A stretch of DNA of 39,790 nucleotides, taken from the NCBI GenBank assembly GCA_029339195.1, contig JAPTJF010000529.1, positions 1 to 39,790 of the forward strand, written 5' to 3'. This document shows positions 38,101 through 39,790 of the stretch, in pieces. Source of the stretch: Micractinium sp. NFX-FRZ (lineage: Eukaryota; Chlorophyta; Trebouxiophyceae; Chlorellales; Chlorellaceae). The notes under the pieces are model-generated. The model was not told the DNA's origin. It did not search any database and saw nothing but the letters and a program-made list of their open reading frames with translations. The first letter of the stretch is position 1. Every line of letters begins with the position of its first letter. A program made the translations under genes and the position numbers.

Positions 38101-38180
38101 GGCGGGCTGCCGAGGCTGGCAAGACAGCGGCAGCGACTTGCCTTGTTTTCAAAGGCGTTCCCAAGGACCTGAGCAGCCAT
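35112..38180 (-). CDS. FBA: Class I fructose-bisphosphate aldolase, cytosolic type
   Basis: The enzyme splits fructose 1,6-bisphosphate into two triose phosphates through a lysine Schiff base. The model has 13 exons and 360 residues, the usual length. There is no transit peptide: [13 protein letters not shown] leads straight into [20 protein letters not shown]. Conserved blocks are [70 protein letters not shown], the Schiff-base [11 protein letters not shown] (Lys near 231), [20 protein letters not shown] and [13 protein letters not shown]. All resemble the plant cytosolic rather than plastid isoform. Reading through gives a C terminus ...VKDYK without the final Tyr. A strong AA|GTGAGT donor at 35257 and a pyrimidine-rich CATGCAG acceptor give a 7-nt last exon (35118-35112) that yields ...DYKY and a stop. 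Introns 1, 4 and 7 have GC donors. Confidence 0.95.
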
Positions 38181-38972
38181 GCTGGAGTGTTTGCGGGCTG
38201 GTTGGGGAGAAGAACGGTCGAGTGGGGGACACAAAGAGCCCCGCCTCAGCCCAAGCACAGAGCCCCGCCTCAGCGCAGCACAGCGCAGACGGTGCGGCGC
38301 ATGAGTCCTGACGGCCACATACTAGGCGATGAGCCGTCCTTGCCACCGGCCTTTTTGTCCGTCACAGAGCCATCCCAGGTTGCACACTCATTGTAGGAAC
38401 GCACAGGCAGCAAAATCAGAGGCTGCTGGCACCGCTTGCTTGCGTGCCGCCCAGAGAACTCTCAAGCGCACCAAAGGGCTCGTTGACACGGGGGCGGATT
38501 TGCGGGTTTGGGGGGGTCAAGATAATCGAACCCTGTGCGTCGATTATAGCCGATTGAAGCCCAAGAAAGAGTGTTCCCAAGAGCCATGCGTGTGTTCTGC
38601 GAGTCGGGGAGGGACCCTCCAGGCGGGAATTGGCGCGGGCTCAAGACCGCCAATGTCGCCCTCCCCATGATTGGCGGGAGGGCCGTCTGATCGAACCTCG
38701 AGATTGATGCTTCCCCAGCTCCTCATCGCCTCTGTGGGTGTGATTGGCATTGCTGGCAGGCTTCCGAGAGGATTCATCATTCCCGCCTCCCAAGCTCTCT
38801 ACAAGCGCTGTGTGTGTGTAAGAAACATGTCTGGTCCTAGAAGCGCTCTCACGTGAGCAAATCCTGGCACGTGTCAGTTGGCTGGGCAGCACAGGAGCCC
38901 CCCACTTCGACTTGTCTGTCGCTTTTGAATTGATCACGGGCCACCGCGCCATGGTAACACCTGCCATCTCGC

Positions 38973-39013
38973 CTAGAACTCCAGAGCCCGGCCTGTCAGG
39001 TCTGGAGTTCTAG
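38973..39013. repeat. Perfect 13-bp hairpin
   Basis: CTAGAACTCCAGA (38973-38985) and its exact reverse complement TCTGGAGTTCTAG (39001-39013) flank a 15-nt loop. It lies in non-coding DNA about 800 bp upstream of the aldolase start. Confidence 0.95.
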
Positions 39014-39364
39014 CTTGCACTGAGGTTCAACCTAACGTCTTGCAATGCGATGGCAATTGACCTTCCCCTGTTACACGGTGGCCGCCGTTCAGGCGGGACA
39101 AGTGCAGAGGAAGTTGATGAAAAAAGCCAGGGCACATGAGCTTTCATTTGAGCCCGGGACGTCACTAGTAGTTCCGGTCCAAAAGCAACAAAAACTGGTT
39201 TGTTTGGGAAAATCAGCATGCACAGCCAGTTATGCACATTCAAAAGGTTGGCTGCACATCACATTGCACAATCAAAAGGGGCCCAACACACATCATTGGT
39301 TGTGCAGAATGGGCTTGCACAGTACTTATAACTGGTGTGCATATTGGAGTGTGCACCTGCCGTG

Positions 39365-39453
39365 TGTGCCTTTCCATATGCCCAGCCCCGTGCATATGCC
39401 ACGTGGCTTGTGCCTTTCCCACATGCCCAGCCCCGTGCACATGCCACGTGGCG
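39365..39453. promoter_or_regulatory. Tandem 44-45 bp repeat, each unit with a G-box
   Basis: Two units begin TGTGCCTTTCC and share CATGCCCAGCCCCGTGCA-type sequence, and each ends in ATGCCACGTGGC. CCACGTGGC is a palindromic G-box, the binding site of plant bZIP and bHLH factors in light and stress promoters. The unit is duplicated almost exactly, with one inserted C. No downstream gene is visible, so a regulatory role is inference. Confidence 0.6.
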
Positions 39454-39570
39454 CTAGCAGGGCACAGCAGATGTGGTTTTCCAGAATGCTAGTGCTGAAG
39501 AGCACTGTTTGTTTTACCGGCCATATATACTTGAACAAGAGCCGTCGGATCACCAGTTGTCTACTGCACC

Positions 39571-39736
39571 GCAAGGGGGAGGGGGAGGGAGTAGGGGGGG
39601 GGGGGGAGGGGCCTCCCGTAGGGAGACGGGAGAGGGAAGGAGGGGGAGGGGAGGAGACGGTAAGGGGGGAGGGAAGGAGGGGGAGGGACGAGAGGGTAAG
39701 GGGGGAGGGAGGGGAGAGGGCGGGCCTGCCGGGAGG
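39571..39736. repeat. Purine-rich (GGGGGA)n tract
   Basis: About 165 bases are almost all G and A on the plus strand, with only scattered pyrimidines and an 11-13 nt G run near 39595. Such tracts can form triplex or G-quadruplex DNA. Minus-strand Pro/Ser-rich frames across it are artefacts of composition. Confidence 0.9.
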
Positions 39737-39790
39737 GGAGGGTGCACGCTCTTGCAACTGGGTGAGCAACATGACCCACTTGGCCACCCA

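Larger units (their letters stand above)
38181..39790. other. Right-end region without a supported gene
   Basis: The stretch begins with the aldolase promoter and 5' flank, which includes a short duplication (AGAGCCCCGCCTCAG at 38237 and 38263). No frame of substance shows a motif on either strand. The region may contain a promoter for a gene beyond the window. Confidence 0.5.

Noticed and set aside
39550..39787. Minus-strand Pro/Ser-rich ORFs over the purine tract
   Set aside because: They are translations of a low-complexity GA tract, not genes.

Overview
This window is nuclear DNA of a green alga, most likely a trebouxiophyte of the Chlorella type. The evidence is its high GC content, intron-dense genes with short mostly GT-AG introns, plant-type proteins (LSD1-family zinc fingers, cytosolic plant-type aldolase, plastid SufC and plastid 3-dehydroquinate synthase) and ATGGC start contexts. 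The species cannot be fixed from the sequence. I built gene models by hand from conserved protein motifs and splice phase. For each of the nine well-supported genes the summed exon length is a multiple of three.

Layout. 1-78 is the edge of a non-LTR retrotransposon reverse transcriptase, next to a CTACT pentanucleotide array. 423-912 may hold a small unknown gene. Next come a Rab escort protein (minus, 2133-5353) divergent from the ribosome-biogenesis factor TSR2 (plus, 5987-7205), plastid SufC (minus, 7819-11032) and a 22-exon MON2 trafficking scaffold (minus, 11302-20851). After these lie an LSD1-like zinc-finger protein (plus, 22322-23737), a small plastid DnaJ-type zinc-finger protein (minus, 24130-24894) sharing a 281-bp promoter with plastid 3-dehydroquinate synthase (plus, 25176-29394), a frame-disrupted membrane-protein locus (minus, about 30076-30760), an unknown multi-pass membrane protein (plus, 31476-33038) and a cytosolic class I fructose-bisphosphate aldolase (minus, 35112-38180). 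The right end (38181-39790) shows no gene but holds a perfect hairpin, a duplicated G-box and a purine-rich tract.

The genes are housekeeping functions, not one pathway: vesicle traffic (REP, MON2), plastid biogenesis and metabolism (SufC, DnaJ zinc finger, DHQS), ribosome assembly (TSR2), glycolysis (aldolase) and regulation (LSD1-like).

The most unusual features are genomic. (1) Decayed short-range copies of exon-intron junctions ('echoes') sit inside many introns and one 3' flank, 50 to 300 bp from the functional copy. (2) Six of about 67 modelled introns start with GC, all as GCAAG. (3) The aldolase probably ends in a 7-nt coding exon that supplies only the last bases of a Lys codon, the catalytic C-terminal Tyr and the stop.
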